A stretch of DNA of 64,000 nucleotides from Actinoplanes campanulatus (GCF_014647795.1 NZ_BMPW01000024.1:62001-126000); one strand, 5' to 3'. Shown: positions 1 through 9,614, counted from the first letter of the stretch. Notes: generated by a model not told the origin, from the sequence alone. Made by a program: numbers and translations.

Positions 1-540
<540 letters not shown>

Positions 541-584
541 CGGCGTACCGGAAACGGCCTTTTTGAAAGGGTGAGTGGCCCGTT

Positions 585-639
585 GCCGGCGGCGTGCCCC
601 GCGGTCGTCGGCAAATCCGGCGCGGAGCACGCCGCCGGC
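585..639. other. Inverted repeat with 13-bp perfect arms
   Basis: Arms at 585-597 and 627-639 (GCCGGCGGCGTGC and its exact complement) enclose 29 bases. It lies just after the ABC ATPase gene and just before a second hairpin, between two convergent genes. It may be part of a termination region; the long loop makes a protein-binding role equally possible. Confidence 0.45.
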
Positions 640-646
640 GGCCGGA

Positions 647-675
647 CCGGGCAGCACGTGCCTGATGCTGCCCGG
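647..675. terminator. Hairpin between convergent genes
   Basis: A perfect 10-bp stem (647-656 with 666-675, CCGGGCAGCA/TGCTGCCCGG) encloses a 9-base loop. It sits between the ends of the ABC ATPase (+) and the peroxidase (-) genes, so it could terminate both. There is no clear U-tract, as is usual for high-GC actinomycetes. Confidence 0.55.
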
Positions 676-692
676 CGCCGGTGGCCGTCTTC

Positions 693-2705
693 CTAGCTGT
701 TGGGCAGGACCAGCACCTGGCCCGGGAAGATCCGGTCCGGGTCGGGCACGATGTCGCGGTTGAGGTTCCAGATGTCGCGCCACCGGTTCTCGTTGCCGAG
801 CCTCTCGCGGGCGATCTTCGACAGCGAGTCGCCGGGCCTGACCGTGTAGAGCTTCGGGATCGGGCCGGTCGGCTGAGCCGGCGGCAGGAACAGCACCTGA
901 CCTGGGAAGATCCGGTCCGGGTTCTGGATCGTCGCCCGGTTCAGCACGAAGATCTCCGGCCAGCGGGCCTCGTTGCCCAACTGTTCCCGCGCGATCCTGC
1001 TGAGGCTGTCGCCCGGCCGGACCTTGTACGTGCGCGGCTGTTCGCCACCCGGCAGCACCCCGGCCAGGCGCAGCAGGTCGGCCAGTTCGAAGTGGCCGGG
1101 CTTCCGCGACGGCAGGGTGGGCCGCCAGCCGGCCGTCCGCAGGTACGAGTCGTCGCTGCGCAACGCGAGGCCGATCAGCACCTCGGCGACGATGGTGCTG
1201 CCGACCGGGCCCAGGTGGGCGCCCTCGTGCAGGGCCTTCGCCTCGGCCAGGACGTAGTACCAGAGCGGGGTACGGGTCAGGAACTCGCTGTCGTCCAGCA
1301 CCGCCCGCTGCGCGTCGCTGCCCGCGGCGGCCCGGATCTGGTCCTTGGTCAGCTCCTCCACACCGATCAGGTGGGCGACCGCCTGTCCGGTGGGCAGCCG
1401 CAGCCGGTAGCCGCGCAGCAGGTTACGGACCGCGAGCCGGCTGGCGTCGGCCGGCACGAGGGGTGTGCCGCCGGTGTCCTTCAGGTTGAACAGGGCGCCG
1501 CCGCCACGCGGATTGTTCAGGCCGAACGCCGCCAGCTTGGTGTCGATCTTGCGGGTCGTCATCACGTCGTCGCCGGAGCCGATGATGTTCTCCCACTCGA
1601 TGATCCAGTTCTCCGGCAGCGTCTCGGCCGGGCCGAGCCGGATCTCCTCACCGAGCTGCCCGCTCAGCGCCGTGAAGACGAACAGCAGGTCCAGACTGCC
1701 CGGCGGCTGGGTGCCGACGCGGAAGTTGGAGTTGAAGTTGTAGACGCCCCGGATCATCGAGTGCCCGAACCGGTAGGCGGCCACCGCGAACTCCAGCGGC
1801 ATGTAGAACGGCGCGGCGTACGGGTTGTACCACTTGTTGCCGTTGGCGAGGATGCCCCGCACGATCTCCTTGTCGGCGACCCGCGTGAGGAAGTCCTCGA
1901 TCACGATGTACTGGTAGTGCTGGCGCAGCGTGCGCCGGGCCTCGCCATAGGACAGGCCCTGGTCGACAAGCACGTTGTGCGCCTTGAGGAACGCCACGTG
2001 CAGCTGCGAGATGATGGTGTTCTCGTCGTTGCGCGGGTCGCCGATCAGGGCCGCCCGGTCGTGCTTCCTGTCCGTGAGGTTGCGCTCCTCCCGGTGCACG
2101 TCGTTGTCGTCGCCCTTGCCCTTGGGCCGGGCGGTCGGCGGCGGGTTCGGGTTCGGCGGGTCCTGCAACGGGATGTTGTGCACCTTGCCGACCCGCAGCT
2201 TGTCGGAGTCGTCCGGGTCGAACTGCTGCGGTGGGCTGTACAGACTGTCCAGGTCCAGGGTGGCCGAACGCTGGTTGCGCAGCACCCGGTGCATCTCCTC
2301 GAGGGTGAGCGGCAGCATGCCGTCATCGAGGAGAACCTCCATCTTGGCCGAGCCCAGACCGCGCTTCTCGTCCTCGATCTCCAGGGTGATGTCGTGGTCG
2401 ATGAACTGGCCGAGGTAGGTGTAGGCGGCCGGGATCGGGCTGTTGTCGTCCGGGTTCTCCTCCTCGGTGTCGTCCAGCATCGTCGCGCCGAGCCGCTTCA
2501 GCTGTGCGTTCGTGCTCGGCGACTGTGGCAGCAGGTTCGCCTCGTCGTCCTGCAGCATCGGGAAGAGCAGGTCGAAGGGTTGGGTGCTGACCGGCGGCGC
2601 CAGCGCGAACGCCAATGGCGACCGGGCGGCGAACTCGGCGAGTTCGGTCTTGGCCTGGTCGATGTCCCCGTCGGTGATGGGTTGCCCGTGTCCGAGACGC
2701 GGCAT
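693..2705 (-). CDS. Animal-type heme peroxidase with two C-terminal LysM domains
   Basis: The 670-residue protein has the animal heme peroxidase signature. GQFIDHDIT contains the putative distal histidine (about residue 104), a GDPRNDEN...HVAFLKAHN segment forms the core, and the proximal histidine motif is YRFGHS. Two LysM repeats follow near residues 555-605 and 618-668, each with YTVRPGDSLSKIARE-type beginnings and DRIFPGQVL..LP ends. LysM binds peptidoglycan or chitin-like sugars, which suggests an enzyme anchored to the cell wall, yet no signal peptide is visible at the N-terminus (MPRLGHGQ). AGAGGA lies before the ATG. Substrate unknown. Confidence 0.85.
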   Translation of the reverse strand: MPRLGHGQPITDGDIDQAKTELAEFAARSPLAFALAPPVSTQPFDLLFPMLQDDEANLLPQSPSTNAQLKRLGATMLDDTEEENPDDNSPIPAAYTYLGQFIDHDITLEIEDEKRGLGSAKMEVLLDDGMLPLTLEEMHRVLRNQRSATLDLDSLYSPPQQFDPDDSDKLRVGKVHNIPLQDPPNPNPPPTARPKGKGDDNDVHREERNLTDRKHDRAALIGDPRNDENTIISQLHVAFLKAHNVLVDQGLSYGEARRTLRQHYQYIVIEDFLTRVADKEIVRGILANGNKWYNPYAAPFYMPLEFAVAAYRFGHSMIRGVYNFNSNFRVGTQPPGSLDLLFVFTALSGQLGEEIRLGPAETLPENWIIEWENIIGSGDDVMTTRKIDTKLAAFGLNNPRGGGALFNLKDTGGTPLVPADASRLAVRNLLRGYRLRLPTGQAVAHLIGVEELTKDQIRAAAGSDAQRAVLDDSEFLTRTPLWYYVLAEAKALHEGAHLGPVGSTIVAEVLIGLALRSDDSYLRTAGWRPTLPSRKPGHFELADLLRLAGVLPGGEQPRTYKVRPGDSLSRIAREQLGNEARWPEIFVLNRATIQNPDRIFPGQVLFLPPAQPTGPIPKLYTVRPGDSLSKIARERLGNENRWRDIWNLNRDIVPDPDRIFPGQVLVLPNS

Positions 2706-2876
2706 GGTTGGGTCCTCTTTTCCGAGGTGGCGAAGATGGCCGCGCGATGACGTGGACCGGCGCAGCCTCGACCGGTCTCTATCGGCCGGTGTCTCTCAGC
2801 GGCCACGATAGGCAGCGGCACCCGACAGCGAAGACAAGTTGGTGACACAGCGCGACGCTGTTGTTGGCAAATAGTG

Positions 2877-3470
2877 TCAAGCGCGGTGCCGCAGGCCGTC
2901 GAAGGCCAGATCGGCGACCGTGTCGGCAATGGACTCCGGGGCGCCCCGGTCCGGTCTGTACCACTCGATCAGCGAGTTCACCATGCCGAACAGCAGACGG
3001 GCCGCGGTCGCCGGGTCCACATCGGCCCGCACCCCACCCTCGGCCTGCGCCTGTTTCACCAGGTCGGTGACGATCCGGTCGAGCTCCCGGCGGCGCGACA
3101 GGGCGTGCTGCTCGGCCGCCGTGTTACCCCGGACCCGCAACAACAGGGTGACGAACTCCAGGCGGTCGGCCAGGACCAGCACGCTGCGCCGGATAAGATC
3201 CTTCAGACGTACGGTGGCCGCGCTCTCCTCCCGCAGAGCCGCCTCGGCCGCCTCGAACAGCCCGTCCAGCGCCCGGTCGACGGCCATCGTGAGCAACTGC
3301 TCCTTGCCGCTGACGTGGTGGTAGAGCGTCGACTTGGTGATGCCCAGCGACTCGGCGACGTCGAACATGCTGGTGGCGTCGTAACCGCGGGTGTTGAACA
3401 GGCGCACGGCGGCGGCCAGCACCGCGTCCTGATCATGCCCCGGGCGGCCGCGGCGCCGGCTCTTCTCCAC
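2877..3470 (-). CDS. TetR family transcriptional regulator, divergent to the paa operon
   Basis: A 197-residue TetR protein with an N-terminal helix-turn-helix (residues about 15-60: DVAESLGITKSTLYHHVSGK) and a ligand-binding C-terminal domain. The start is a GTG at 3470. It is transcribed away from paaN with 52 bp between the starts, and that gap holds a PaaR-like palindrome, so it probably represses the phenylacetate genes and responds to phenylacetyl-CoA as actinobacterial PaaR proteins do. That role is inferred from position. Confidence 0.85.
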   Translation of the reverse strand: MEKSRRRGRPGHDQDAVLAAAVRLFNTRGYDATSMFDVAESLGITKSTLYHHVSGKEQLLTMAVDRALDGLFEAAEAALREESAATVRLKDLIRRSVLVLADRLEFVTLLLRVRGNTAAEQHALSRRRELDRIVTDLVKQAQAEGGVRADVDPATAARLLFGMVNSLIEWYRPDRGAPESIADTVADLAFDGLRHRA

Positions 3471-3498
3471 GGGATGAATCTAGCCCCTTGATTTACCG

Positions 3499-3512
3499 AC
3501 CGATCGGGCGGT
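3499..3512. promoter_or_regulatory. Candidate PaaR-type operator
   Basis: Bases 3499-3512 read ACCGATCGGGCGGT, fitting the pattern ACCG-NN-CG-NN-CGGT recalled for the TetR-type PaaR operator of actinobacteria. It lies in the 52-bp divergent gap, 5 bp upstream of the GGAGG ribosome site (3517-3521) of paaN, where a bound repressor would block both promoters. Confidence 0.5.
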
Positions 3513-3522
3513 TAATGGAGGC

Positions 3523-5178
3523 ATGACGAGTCCCGCTGAGCTCTACACCACCCACCGCGAGCTGCTGGACCGCGCGGTCACCGCGACCGCGGCCCGTGAC
3601 TACTGGTCGGCCTATCCCGAGTCGCCCAGTAAGTCGGTCTACGGCGAGGAGGCCGCGCCCACCGGCGACCGGGCCTTCACCAGCCTGCTCGGCCAGCCCT
3701 TCGCCCTCGACGTGCCCGGCGCCGTGGGCAGCGTGTCCACCGAGCGCTCTCCCTACGGCATCGAGCTGGGGATCAGCTATCCGAAAGCCGACCCACTCGC
3801 CCTGATCGCCGCCGCCCGGGCCGCCACCCCCGGCTGGCGCGCCGCCGGCCCCACCGGCCGGGCCGGCGTCGCCGCCGAGATCCTCAGCCGCCTGCACGCC
3901 CGCGTCTTCGAGCTGGCCCACGCCGTGCAGCACACCACCGGCCAGGCGTTCGTGATGGCCTTCCAGGCCGGCGGCACCCACGCCCTCGACCGCGGGCTGG
4001 AGGCCGTGGCGTGCGCGCTCGCCGCCACCACCCGGCTGCCGTCCGAGTCCCGCTGGACCAAGGGGCAACTCGAGCTGGCCAAGACCGCCACCGTCACCGG
4101 TCGCGGCGTCGGCCTGGTCATCGGCTGCACCACCTTCCCGACGTGGAACGGTTTCCCCGGCCTCTTCGCCAGCCTCGTCACCGGCAACCCGGTGATCGTC
4201 AAGCCACACCCGGGCGCGGTCCTGCCGCTCGCCATCACCGTCCAGATCTGCCGCGAGGTCCTCGCCGAGGCCGGGCTCAACCCCGACGTCGTGACGCTCG
4301 CCGCCGAGGAGCCGGGTGACGGCGTCGCCGCGACCCTGGCCACCCACCCCGACGTGCGCATCGTCGACTTCACCGGCTCCAGCGAGTTCGGCGACTGGCT
4401 GGAGGCGAATGCCCGGCAGGCCGTCGTCTACACCGAGAAGGCCGGGCTCAACACCGTCGTCCTCGACTCCACCGCCGACTACCAGGGCCTGCTGCGCAAC
4501 CTGGCGTTCTCCCTCTCGCTGTACAGCGGCCAGATGTGCACCACCCCGCAGAACCTGCTGATCCCCCGCGACGGCATCGACACCGACGCCGGCCACCGCG
4601 ACGTCGAGCAGTTCGCCGCCGACCTGGGCGCGGCCCTCGACAAGCTGCTCGGCGACCCGCGCCGGGCCGCCGGCACACTCGGGGCCATCGTCAACGACGG
4701 CGTGTTCGCGCGCCTCACCGAGGCGGGCACCGCCCCGGGCGTCGTGCACCCGTCCACCGCGATCGCCGACGAGCAGTTCCCCGGCGCGACCATCCGGACG
4801 CCACTGGTGTCCCGGCTCGACGCGGCCGACGAGAAGACCTACACCCGGGAGTGGTTCGGGCCGGTCTCGTTCCTGATCACCACCGACTCGACCGAGCACA
4901 GCCTGCGGATCTTCACCGAGACCGTCCGGGCCCACGGCGCCCTCAGCGCGCTCGTGCACTCCACCTCGCCCGACGTGCTGGAGTCGGCCCGGGAGGCCGC
5001 GCTCGACGCCGGGGTGCACCTGTCGGAAAACCTGACCGGCGGCGTGTTCGTCAACCAGACTGCCGCGTTCAGCGACCTGCACGGCACCGGGGCGAACCCG
5101 GCGGCCACCGCCTCCCTGACCGACGACTGGTTCGTGGCCGGCCGGTTCTTCACCCTCCAGTCGCGGCGGCCGGTGTGA
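3523..5178 (+). CDS. paaN: Phenylacetic acid degradation protein PaaN (aldehyde dehydrogenase family)
   Basis: 551 residues, the usual size of the PaaN type (aldehyde dehydrogenase fold without a C-terminal hydratase domain). The glutamate in [10 protein letters not shown] and the cysteine in [10 protein letters not shown] match the general base and nucleophile of aldehyde dehydrogenases; the substrate loop [10 protein letters not shown] precedes them. It is expected to oxidise the aldehyde produced when the epoxidised, oxepin-type phenylacetyl-CoA ring is opened. A GGAGG site lies 1-6 bases before the ATG. It is the first gene of the operon and its TGA overlaps the paaA start. Confidence 0.92.
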   Translation: MTSPAELYTTHRELLDRAVTATAARDYWSAYPESPSKSVYGEEAAPTGDRAFTSLLGQPFALDVPGAVGSVSTERSPYGIELGISYPKADPLALIAAARAATPGWRAAGPTGRAGVAAEILSRLHARVFELAHAVQHTTGQAFVMAFQAGGTHALDRGLEAVACALAATTRLPSESRWTKGQLELAKTATVTGRGVGLVIGCTTFPTWNGFPGLFASLVTGNPVIVKPHPGAVLPLAITVQICREVLAEAGLNPDVVTLAAEEPGDGVAATLATHPDVRIVDFTGSSEFGDWLEANARQAVVYTEKAGLNTVVLDSTADYQGLLRNLAFSLSLYSGQMCTTPQNLLIPRDGIDTDAGHRDVEQFAADLGAALDKLLGDPRRAAGTLGAIVNDGVFARLTEAGTAPGVVHPSTAIADEQFPGATIRTPLVSRLDAADEKTYTREWFGPVSFLITTDSTEHSLRIFTETVRAHGALSALVHSTSPDVLESAREAALDAGVHLSENLTGGVFVNQTAAFSDLHGTGANPAATASLTDDWFVAGRFFTLQSRRPV

Positions 5179-6236
5179 CCTCCTTCGACTCAGCCGCCGC
5201 GCGTTCTGATGCGGGCGCCGCCCGCATCGACTCGGCCGGCGCGGGCTTGGATGCGGGTGTTGCCCGCTTTGACGAGGCCATCGCGCGCGATCAGCGGATC
5301 GAGCCGGCCGACGACATGCCGGAGGGCTACCGGCGCACGATGGTGCGGCAGATCGCCCAGCACGCGCATTCCGAGATCATCGGCATGCAGCCGGAAGGGG
5401 AGTGGATCACGCGGGCGCCCACGCTGCGGCGCAAGGCGATCCTGCTGGCCAAGGTGCAGGACGAGGCGGGCCACGGGCTCTACCTCTACTCGGCGGCGGA
5501 GACCCTGGGCGCCGACCGTGGCGACCTGACCCGGCGGCTCATCGAGGGCCGCCAGAAATACTCGTCGATCTTCAACTATCCGACCCGGTCGTTCGCCGAC
5601 GTCGGGGTGATCGGCTGGCTCGTCGACGGGGCGGCCATCTGCAACCAGGTGCCGCTCTGCCGCAGCTCCTACGGGCCCTACGCCCGCGCCATGATCCGCA
5701 TCTGCAAGGAGGAGTCGTTCCATCAGCGGCAGGGATACGAGCTGCTCATGACGATGATGCGGGGCACACCCGCCCAGCGGGAGATGGTGCAGGACTCCGT
5801 CGACCGCTGGTGGTGGCCGTCGCTGATGATGTTCGGCCCGCCGGACGCCGACTCACCCAACACGGCCCAGTCGATGGCCTGGAAGATAAAGCGGCACACC
5901 AACGACGAGCTGCGGCAACGATTCGTCGACATGACCGTGCCACAGGCTGAGGCGCTCGGGGTCACGCTGCCCGACCCCGGCCTGCGGTGGAACGCCGAGC
6001 GCGGCCACCACGACTTCGGCCAGCCGGACTGGGACGAGTTGCGGCGCGTCATCTCCGGTGACGGGCCGATGAACGCGCAACGGTTGCGGCGGCGGCGCGA
6101 GGCCGACGAGGACGGGGCGTGGGTGCGTGAGGCGGCGGCCGCACACGCGGCTGCCTCCTCGCCTGCCGTTTCTTCCACGGGCGTTTCCTCGCCGGCGGCT
6201 TCTTCCGCGGCTTCGATCTTGGAGGGGGAGCGATGA
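5175..6236 (+). CDS. paaA: Phenylacetyl-CoA epoxidase subunit PaaA (di-iron oxygenase)
   Basis: The catalytic alpha subunit of 1,2-phenylacetyl-CoA epoxidase. Ferritin-like di-iron ligand motifs are visible in [15 protein letters not shown] and [17 protein letters not shown] overlap with the paaN stop fixes a likely start at GTG 5175, giving 353 residues. The conserved protein only begins near residue 30 ([13 protein letters not shown]). Before it lies a low-complexity stretch of repeated [12 protein letters not shown] / LDAGVARFD, and after the conserved C-terminus there is an Ala/Ser-rich tail of about 35 residues. Both extensions are unusual. A later start (for example TTG near 5247) is possible but has no ribosome site. 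Confidence 0.92.
   Translation: MTSFDSAAARSDAGAARIDSAGAGLDAGVARFDEAIARDQRIEPADDMPEGYRRTMVRQIAQHAHSEIIGMQPEGEWITRAPTLRRKAILLAKVQDEAGHGLYLYSAAETLGADRGDLTRRLIEGRQKYSSIFNYPTRSFADVGVIGWLVDGAAICNQVPLCRSSYGPYARAMIRICKEESFHQRQGYELLMTMMRGTPAQREMVQDSVDRWWWPSLMMFGPPDADSPNTAQSMAWKIKRHTNDELRQRFVDMTVPQAEALGVTLPDPGLRWNAERGHHDFGQPDWDELRRVISGDGPMNAQRLRRRREADEDGAWVREAAAAHAAASSPAVSSTGVSSPAASSAASILEGER
5208..5228 (+). other. Strong hairpin in the first codons of paaA
   Basis: GATGCGGGC at 5208-5216 and its perfect complement at 5220-5228 leave a 3-base loop. It starts 33 bases after the paaA start codon and lies inside the low-complexity extension. It could affect translation of the coupled start or simply reflect the repeat; I see no second structure that would make it a riboswitch. 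Confidence 0.4.
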
Positions 6237-6520
6237 CCAGGCACGAGTGGCCGCTGTTCGAGGTGTTCGTGCGGGCCAAGCGCGGGCTCAACCACGTGCA
6301 CGTGGGGTCGCTGCGGGCGGCCGATCACGAGATGGCGTTGCACCACGCCCGCGATCTCTACACCCGGCGCAACGAGGGCGTCAGCATCTGGGTCGTGCGG
6401 TCGGACGCGGTCGCCGCCAGCGACCCGGCCGACAAGGAGGCGTTCTTCACGCCGAGTTCCGACAAGGTGTACAGGCATCCCACCCACTACGCCATCCCCG
6501 ACAACGTTCCGCACATCTGA
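6233..6520 (+). CDS. paaB: Phenylacetyl-CoA epoxidase subunit PaaB
   Basis: 95 residues, typical of PaaB, the small non-catalytic subunit that joins the PaaAC complex to the reductase PaaE. Characteristic segments are [20 protein letters not shown] and, near the end, [13 protein letters not shown]-like sequence ([15 protein letters not shown]). The ATG overlaps the paaA stop (ATGA), with a GGAGGGGGAG ribosome site inside paaA. Co-translation with paaA is therefore likely. Confidence 0.93.
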   Translation: MTRHEWPLFEVFVRAKRGLNHVHVGSLRAADHEMALHHARDLYTRRNEGVSIWVVRSDAVAASDPADKEAFFTPSSDKVYRHPTHYAIPDNVPHI

Positions 6521-6530
6521 GAGCCCGGAC

Positions 6531-7514
6531 ATGGCCTTCGACGACGCTTACCACGCGCTCACCGACCACGACGACGATGCCCGATGGGCGTACGGGACCG
6601 GTTTCACCGACCCGCTCGCCGGGGTGCCCGGCGACCTGCCGGACGGGGTGGACCGGGCCGAGCTCGCCACGTACTGCCTGATGCTCGGCGACGACGCGCT
6701 CATCCTGTCGCACCGCCTCCAGCAGTGGGTGACCCGCGCCCCCGAACTGGAGGACGAACTGGCGCTCGCCAACATCGGCCTCGACCTGCTCGGCCAGGCC
6801 CGGCTGCTGCTCACCCGGGCCGGTGTGTCCGAGGGCTGGGGCCGCGACGAGGACGACCTGGCGATGCGGCGCGACCCCTCCGGCTTCCGCAACCTCTGCC
6901 TCGCCGAACGCGCCGACGCCGACTTCGCCCACCTGGTGGCCCGGCTGTTCGCCCTGTCCACGTGGCGGCTCGCGCTGCTCGACCGGCTGACCGCCTCCCG
7001 CGACCCGATGCTCGCGGCGATCGCCGCCAAGGGGGTCAAGGAGGTCACCTACCATCGCGACTACGCGGCCCAGTGGGTGGTCCGGCTGGGCGACGGCACC
7101 CCGCTCTCCCACGAGCGGATGCTCGCCGCGGTCGACACCCTGACCCCGCAGCTGGCCGAACTGTTCCACTCACACCCCACCGAAATCGGGCTCGCTTCGG
7201 TGGGGGTCGCCGTGGACCCGGCCGCTCTCGAAGCCGAGTTCACCCAGGTCTGGACGCACGTCCTCCAGGCGGCGACCCTCCTCCCACCGGCAACCTCCCT
7301 TTCGGGCGGCACTTCCCGTGGGAATTTCGTTGCCGCTGAGTCATCCCCTCCCGGCGGGGATGCGGTTGCCGCTGAGGTGAGCGGTGTGCCGGCGGGCGCC
7401 GAGCAGGGGAGTGCACGGCCGTGGGGACGGGCCGGGGAGCACACGCCTGCGCTCGCCGAGATTCTGGACGAGATGCAAGGGGTGGCGCGATCGGTGCCCG
7501 GAGGTGTGTGGTGA
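6531..7514 (+). CDS. paaC: Phenylacetyl-CoA epoxidase subunit PaaC, with an internal low-complexity insertion
   Basis: Structural partner of PaaA with the same ferritin-like fold but without the active di-iron centre. Recognisable segments are ATYCLMLGDDALILSHRLQQ, LANIGLDLLGQARLLL and KEVTYHRDYAAQWV. Family members are about 250-270 residues, whereas this one has 327. The conserved ending (GRAGEHTPALAEILDEMQ) is separated from the core by about 55 Gly/Ser/Ala/Pro-rich residues (near residues 243-298, bases about 7257-7425). This looks like an in-frame expansion. The stop overlaps the paaD GTG. Confidence 0.92.
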   Translation: MAFDDAYHALTDHDDDARWAYGTGFTDPLAGVPGDLPDGVDRAELATYCLMLGDDALILSHRLQQWVTRAPELEDELALANIGLDLLGQARLLLTRAGVSEGWGRDEDDLAMRRDPSGFRNLCLAERADADFAHLVARLFALSTWRLALLDRLTASRDPMLAAIAAKGVKEVTYHRDYAAQWVVRLGDGTPLSHERMLAAVDTLTPQLAELFHSHPTEIGLASVGVAVDPAALEAEFTQVWTHVLQAATLLPPATSLSGGTSRGNFVAAESSPPGGDAVAAEVSGVPAGAEQGSARPWGRAGEHTPALAEILDEMQGVARSVPGGVW

Positions 7515-8005
7515 CCGGCACCGCGGCCGAGGTGGTCGGCGCCGTCACCGATCCGGAACTTCCGATGCTCACGCTCGCTGAGCTCGGAGTGATCCGTGAG
7601 GTGCGGCAGGACGAGGGCGGCGTGCTGGTGACGATCACGCCCACCTATTCGGGTTGCCCGGCCATGGAGAGCATCCGGGCGGACATCCGGACCGCTCTGC
7701 GGCGGGCCGGATTCGGGCGGGCGGAGGTGCGTACCGTGATCGCTCCTCCATGGACCACTGACTGGATCAGCGAATCCGGCCGGCGCAAGCTCGCCGAGGC
7801 GGGCATCGCCCCACCGGGAGCGGCGCCCGTCCGAGCGATCGGACCGATTCCGATCAGCCTGAGCCCGCGGCCGACCGCGGTCGCCTGCCCACGTTGCGGG
7901 CACACCGACACCGAGACGCTCGCCGCGTTCGGCGCCACCGCCTGCCGTGAGCTGCGGCGATGCCCGGCCTGCCGGGAACCCTTCGAGCACATGCGGGAGA
8001 TCTGA
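7511..8005 (+). CDS. paaD: PaaD, MIP18-type iron-sulfur maturation protein of the epoxidase
   Basis: 164 residues from GTG 7511, which overlaps the paaC stop (GTGA). The N-terminal half is a MIP18/SufT-like domain (VTDPELPMLTLAELGVIRE; TYSGCPAMESI). The C-terminal half is a zinc or iron ribbon with paired cysteines (CPRCGHTD and CPACREPF). PaaD is needed for assembly of the active phenylacetyl-CoA epoxidase, probably for iron-sulfur delivery to PaaE. An upstream in-frame start would run back into paaC and is less likely. Confidence 0.9.
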   Translation: MTGTAAEVVGAVTDPELPMLTLAELGVIREVRQDEGGVLVTITPTYSGCPAMESIRADIRTALRRAGFGRAEVRTVIAPPWTTDWISESGRRKLAEAGIAPPGAAPVRAIGPIPISLSPRPTAVACPRCGHTDTETLAAFGATACRELRRCPACREPFEHMREI

Positions 8006-8006
8006 G

Positions 8007-9053
8007 ATGGGCGCCCTCGGATTCCACCCGTTGCGGGTCGCGGCCGTCGACCGGCTCTGCGACGACGCGGTCGCGGTCACCTTCGACGTGCCCGGCGGGC
8101 TGGGGGAGCGGTTCCGGTTCCGGCCGGGGCAGTCCCTCACCGTTCATCATGGGGGTGAGCGGCGGACGTACTCGATCTGTGCACCCGCGGGCGCCGCACC
8201 GCGCATCGGGGTGCGGGAGGTGCCCGGCGGCCGCGTCTCGGCGTGGATCGTCCACCAGTTGCGGCCCGGTGACCTGGTCGAGGTCGCGCCACCGTCCGGC
8301 ACCTTCACCCCGGACCTGGAGGCCGGCGGGCGGCACGTGCTGATCGGCGCCGGATCCGGCATCACACCGCTGCTGTCGATCGCGGCGTCGCTGCTGCGGC
8401 GGCCGGACACCGAGGTCACCCTGCTCTACGGCAACCGGCGTGCGGACACGGTGATGTTCGCCGAGGAGCTCGCCGATCTGAAGGACCTCCACCCCGACCG
8501 CCTGGAGCTCGTGCACGTCCTCTCCCGGGAGCCACGGGAGACCGAGCTGTTCAGCGGCCGCCTCGACGCCGACCGGCTCCGGGCGCTGCTGCCCGAGCTG
8601 ATCGACGTGCCGGCGGTCGGGCACTGGTGGCTGTGCGGGCCGTTCGGCATGGTCACCGACGCGATCGAGGTGCTCGGCGAGTCCGGGGTGCCCGCCTCCC
8701 GGATCCACCGGGAACTGTTCTGGGTCGATGAGGCGCCACCCGCGCCGGTCCGCTCCGAGGACACCGCCCGGGGGCCGAGCCGCGAGGTCACCGTGATTCT
8801 GGACGGACGGTCCACGACGGTCGCCGTGCCCGAGGGCGTCACGCTGCTCGAAGGGGCGCAGGCCGCCCGGCCGGACCTGCCGTTCGCCTGCAAGGGCGGG
8901 GTGTGCGGCACCTGCCGAGCCCGGGTCACCGACGGAGAGGTGACGATGCGGCGCAACTTCGCGCTGGAGGAGGCGGAGGTCGCGGCCGGGTTCGTGCTGA
9001 CCTGCCAGAGCCTCGCCGAGTCACCGAAGGTGGTGATCGACTTCGATCAGTGA
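8007..9053 (+). CDS. paaE: Phenylacetyl-CoA epoxidase reductase PaaE
   Basis: 348 residues from ATG 8007, one base after the paaD stop. It has an N-terminal ferredoxin-reductase domain (FAD site RTYSICAP; nucleotide site GAGSGITPLLSIA; LCGPFGM) and a C-terminal plant-type 2Fe-2S ferredoxin domain with CKGGVCGTCRA and a distant LTCQS. It passes electrons from NADPH through FAD and 2Fe-2S to the PaaAC di-iron centre. Last gene of the operon; a perfect GAAATCGATTTC palindrome (9052-9063) covers its stop codon. Confidence 0.93.
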   Translation: MGALGFHPLRVAAVDRLCDDAVAVTFDVPGGLGERFRFRPGQSLTVHHGGERRTYSICAPAGAAPRIGVREVPGGRVSAWIVHQLRPGDLVEVAPPSGTFTPDLEAGGRHVLIGAGSGITPLLSIAASLLRRPDTEVTLLYGNRRADTVMFAEELADLKDLHPDRLELVHVLSREPRETELFSGRLDADRLRALLPELIDVPAVGHWWLCGPFGMVTDAIEVLGESGVPASRIHRELFWVDEAPPAPVRSEDTARGPSREVTVILDGRSTTVAVPEGVTLLEGAQAARPDLPFACKGGVCGTCRARVTDGEVTMRRNFALEEAEVAAGFVLTCQSLAESPKVVIDFDQ

Positions 9054-9095
9054 AATCGATTTCGGCAGGTGCACCGGGCCGGGCAGAATCACCGG

Positions 9096-9614
9096 ATGCG
9101 AATCAGGGCGGCCCGGACCGGCGATCTCACCCGGTTGCAGGACATCGAGCGGGCGGCCGGGGAACCGTTCCGCGCCATCGGCATGACGGAGATCGCCGAC
9201 GACGAACCGCCGTCGCTCGACCTGCTGACGGAGTATGTCGAGGCCGGCCGCGCCTGGGTGGCCACCCTCGCCGGTGGCGGTGACGTGCCGGTCGCCTACC
9301 TGATCGCCGACCTGGTCGACGGCAACCTGCACATCGAGCAGGTGTCGGTGGATCCCGCCCACGCCCGGCAGGGCATCGGGCGGCGGCTGATCGAACACGC
9401 CGCCGACTACGCGCGGGATGCCGGCATGCCGGCGCTGACACTGACCACGTTCGTGGATGTTCCGTGGAACGCGCCCTACTACCGCCGTTGCGGCTTCGTC
9501 GACCTGGACGGCGGCACACTCACCGACGGTCTCCGCGCGGTCCGCGACCACGAGACGGCCATCGGCCTGGACCGCTGGCCCCGAGTCTGCATGCGCCGCG
9601 ACCTCACCCACTGA
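9096..9614 (+). CDS. GNAT family N-acetyltransferase
   Basis: 172 residues from ATG 9096. The acetyl-CoA binding loop is visible as ARQGIGRRLIEHA, followed by the GNAT ending PYYRRCGFVDLDG. It begins with the usual IRAARTGDLTRLQDIE. A small-molecule or protein acetyltransferase; the substrate cannot be told. It follows paaE by 42 bp but is not a known part of phenylacetate breakdown. A GTG at 9069 would add nine residues. Confidence 0.85.
   Translation: MRIRAARTGDLTRLQDIERAAGEPFRAIGMTEIADDEPPSLDLLTEYVEAGRAWVATLAGGGDVPVAYLIADLVDGNLHIEQVSVDPAHARQGIGRRLIEHAADYARDAGMPALTLTTFVDVPWNAPYYRRCGFVDLDGGTLTDGLRAVRDHETAIGLDRWPRVCMRRDLTH

Noticed and set aside
681-2750. Long open frame on the plus strand opposite the peroxidase
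   Set aside because: It is the mirror of a well-supported gene; its composition (Val/Arg/Asp-rich, no motifs) is typical of antisense frames in high-GC DNA.
3493-5082. 529-codon frame antisense to paaN
   Set aside because: paaN is certain by homology and operon context; the antisense frame has no ribosome site or family.
4536-5174. Upstream extension of the paaA frame
   Set aside because: It overlaps the conserved end of paaN and encodes Arg-rich nonsense; the GTGA overlap at 5175 gives the natural start.
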